A stretch of DNA of 5,619 bases, taken from assembly GCA_009784745.1 (NCBI GenBank), contig WQXR01000078.1:1-5619 (forward strand). Reading direction: 5' to 3'. Below are positions 4,814-5,619 of this stretch, one piece after another. Made by a program: the position numbers and the translations under genes. Under the pieces are notes generated by a model. It did not search any database and had not been told where the DNA came from. It saw only the letters and a program-made list of their open reading frames with translations. The DNA comes from Methanomassiliicoccaceae archaeon (GTDB taxonomy: Archaea; Thermoplasmatota; Thermoplasmata; Methanomassiliicoccales; Methanomethylophilaceae). Position 1 is the first letter of the stretch; each line of letters opens with the position of its first letter.

Positions 4814-4965
4814 TAATGTGTTACATATATCAACTTAAATTATAATGAACATCCATTTCAGAAGCATATTCTGAGCCAAATGTAGTCTCATTGGGCTATT
4901 GTGTATGTGGTGCTATCATCGACCAAACATTTGCTGAAAGATATTCTCGCGGTACGGATCATCCA

Positions 4966-5619
4966 TCACCTGTATTTCTTGATCAGTTTCTTTCCGTTCC
5001 CGTCCACTTTCCTTTCCAGTTCGTCCAGAAAATCCGATCTGGAAAAATCCTTGCCCATGCCGTTGAATACTATCTTCGTCAATTCCAGTATGAAGCTCAT
5101 TGGCGGAATACCATGGATGTGCAGGAAGCCGTCATCCGTCCTTTCCAGTTGCATGCACATCCTCTTCAGATGTTCCAATTGCTCCAGCGCAGCATCGAAC
5201 AGACCTACATCCTTGAGGCACCATGCGTATGAGAATCGGATATATGGGATGGGCATATCCTCCGGCTTGACCGGATTCCATCTGTCATCCATCTCAAGTA
5301 TCTTCTTGAATATCTCTTCCCCTTCCTGGACCTTACCGGAATATATCAATGTCATCGATACGTCGAGCCAGCTGCTCTTATCGTTCTTTTCCGAAGCTAT
5401 CTGTTCGAACAGTGCCAAGGCATCATCATACATCTCTTTGGCATAGTATGACTGCGCGACCATCTTCTTCATCTCTGACGATGTATTCTGATCATTTATG
5501 AACGACGGGGCTCTCGATATTATCTCATCGTATCTCCCTTTCTGATGGAGTTTACGGATCTCTTTCTCTATCTTGTTGCCAGCATCCTGTTCTTTATCGC
5601 CCTTTCTGAATCTATCAAA
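4966..5619 (-). CDS. TPR-repeat protein (3' part)
   Basis: The frame is open from the right edge (codon 5619-5617) to TGA 4968-4966, giving the last 217 residues; the start is outside the window. Tetratricopeptide-like helix pairs are visible in the fragment. They are about 50-78 (MVAQSYYAKEMYDDALALFEQI), about 83-112 (LDVSMTLIYSGKVQEGEEIFKKIL), and about 124-155 (YIRFSYAWCLKDVGLFDAALEQLEHL). A further helix pair (IRKLHQKGRYDEIISRAPSFI) comes earlier, at 21-41. TPR arrays bind partner proteins. The last 60 residues (from about 158) are not TPR-like and end in a basic tail, KKLIKKYR. ATG 5472 could pass as a start, but the repeat pattern continues before it, so it is internal. No partner or pathway can be named from this fragment. 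Confidence 0.85.
   Translation of the reverse strand, partial: FDRFRKGDKEQDAGNKIEKEIRKLHQKGRYDEIISRAPSFINDQNTSSEMKKMVAQSYYAKEMYDDALALFEQIASEKNDKSSWLDVSMTLIYSGKVQEGEEIFKKILEMDDRWNPVKPEDMPIPYIRFSYAWCLKDVGLFDAALEQLEHLKRMCMQLERTDDGFLHIHGIPPMSFILELTKIVFNGMGKDFSRSDFLDELERKVDGNGKKLIKKYR

Larger units (their letters stand above)
4087..4965. other. Gene-free AT-rich region
   Basis: About 880 bases lie here without a supportable gene. Bases 4087-4140 hold the divergent promoter region of the gene to the left. Bases 4148-4813 hold the palindrome clusters, the GC-richer islet and other small palindromes. Bases 4814-4965 hold nothing I can identify; their composition rises toward that of the flanking TPR gene. 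The longest forward frame (4233-4493) is not gene-like. Confidence 0.7.

Noticed and set aside
4966..5472. TPR gene starting at ATG 5472
   Set aside because: The frame stays open to the window edge, and helix-pair pattern continues before this ATG. It is an internal methionine.

Overview
The window looks archaeal. Four genes have a TATA-like box about 25-30 bases before the start codon, which would give leaderless or nearly leaderless mRNAs. Other hints are the heavy use of ATA for isoleucine, a surface protein of MBG repeats with a C-terminal membrane anchor, and a minimal-nucleotidyltransferase/HEPN gene pair. The gene content and style suggest a euryarchaeote, possibly Thermoplasmata or Methanomassiliicoccales. 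That placement is inferred from style, not from a marker gene.

Layout, left to right. Bases 1-626 hold the 3' end of a repeat-built, membrane-anchored surface protein. Bases 745-1665 encode a radical SAM enzyme. It converges, with an 8-base gap, on a MenA-like UbiA-family prenyltransferase (1674-2756, minus strand). Bases 2769-2930 are bounded by perfect 17-base inverted repeats and look like a small MITE-like element or a recombination scar. Its right end coincides with the point where a HEPN gene (2922-3014, minus) is cut to 30 codons. The partner nucleotidyltransferase gene upstream (3001-3318, minus) is intact. Bases 3382-4083 (minus) encode an unrecognised protein made of two diverged copies of one module.

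Bases 4087-4965 have no convincing gene. This is a very AT-rich region with a long series of the palindrome ATTAAC-N3-GTTAAT. There are five perfect copies and about eight degenerate ones, in two clusters. Most neighbouring copies within a cluster lie close to two, three or four helical turns apart. Between the clusters is a short GC-richer islet with three phased GATCC-type direct repeats and several small inverted repeats. The whole reads as a cis-acting DNA site (multi-operator, partition site or origin) rather than coding DNA, and it is the most interesting part of the window. Bases 4966-5619 (minus) are the 3' part of a TPR protein gene that runs off the right edge.

The left part (surface protein, radical SAM, prenyltransferase) reads as ordinary chromosome. 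Bases 2760-4965 read as an accessory region: AT-richer, with a broken toxin-antitoxin-like pair, a possible mobile element, an orphan gene and the repeat array. The radical SAM enzyme and the prenyltransferase may serve one lipid or quinone-like pathway, but only their adjacency supports this.
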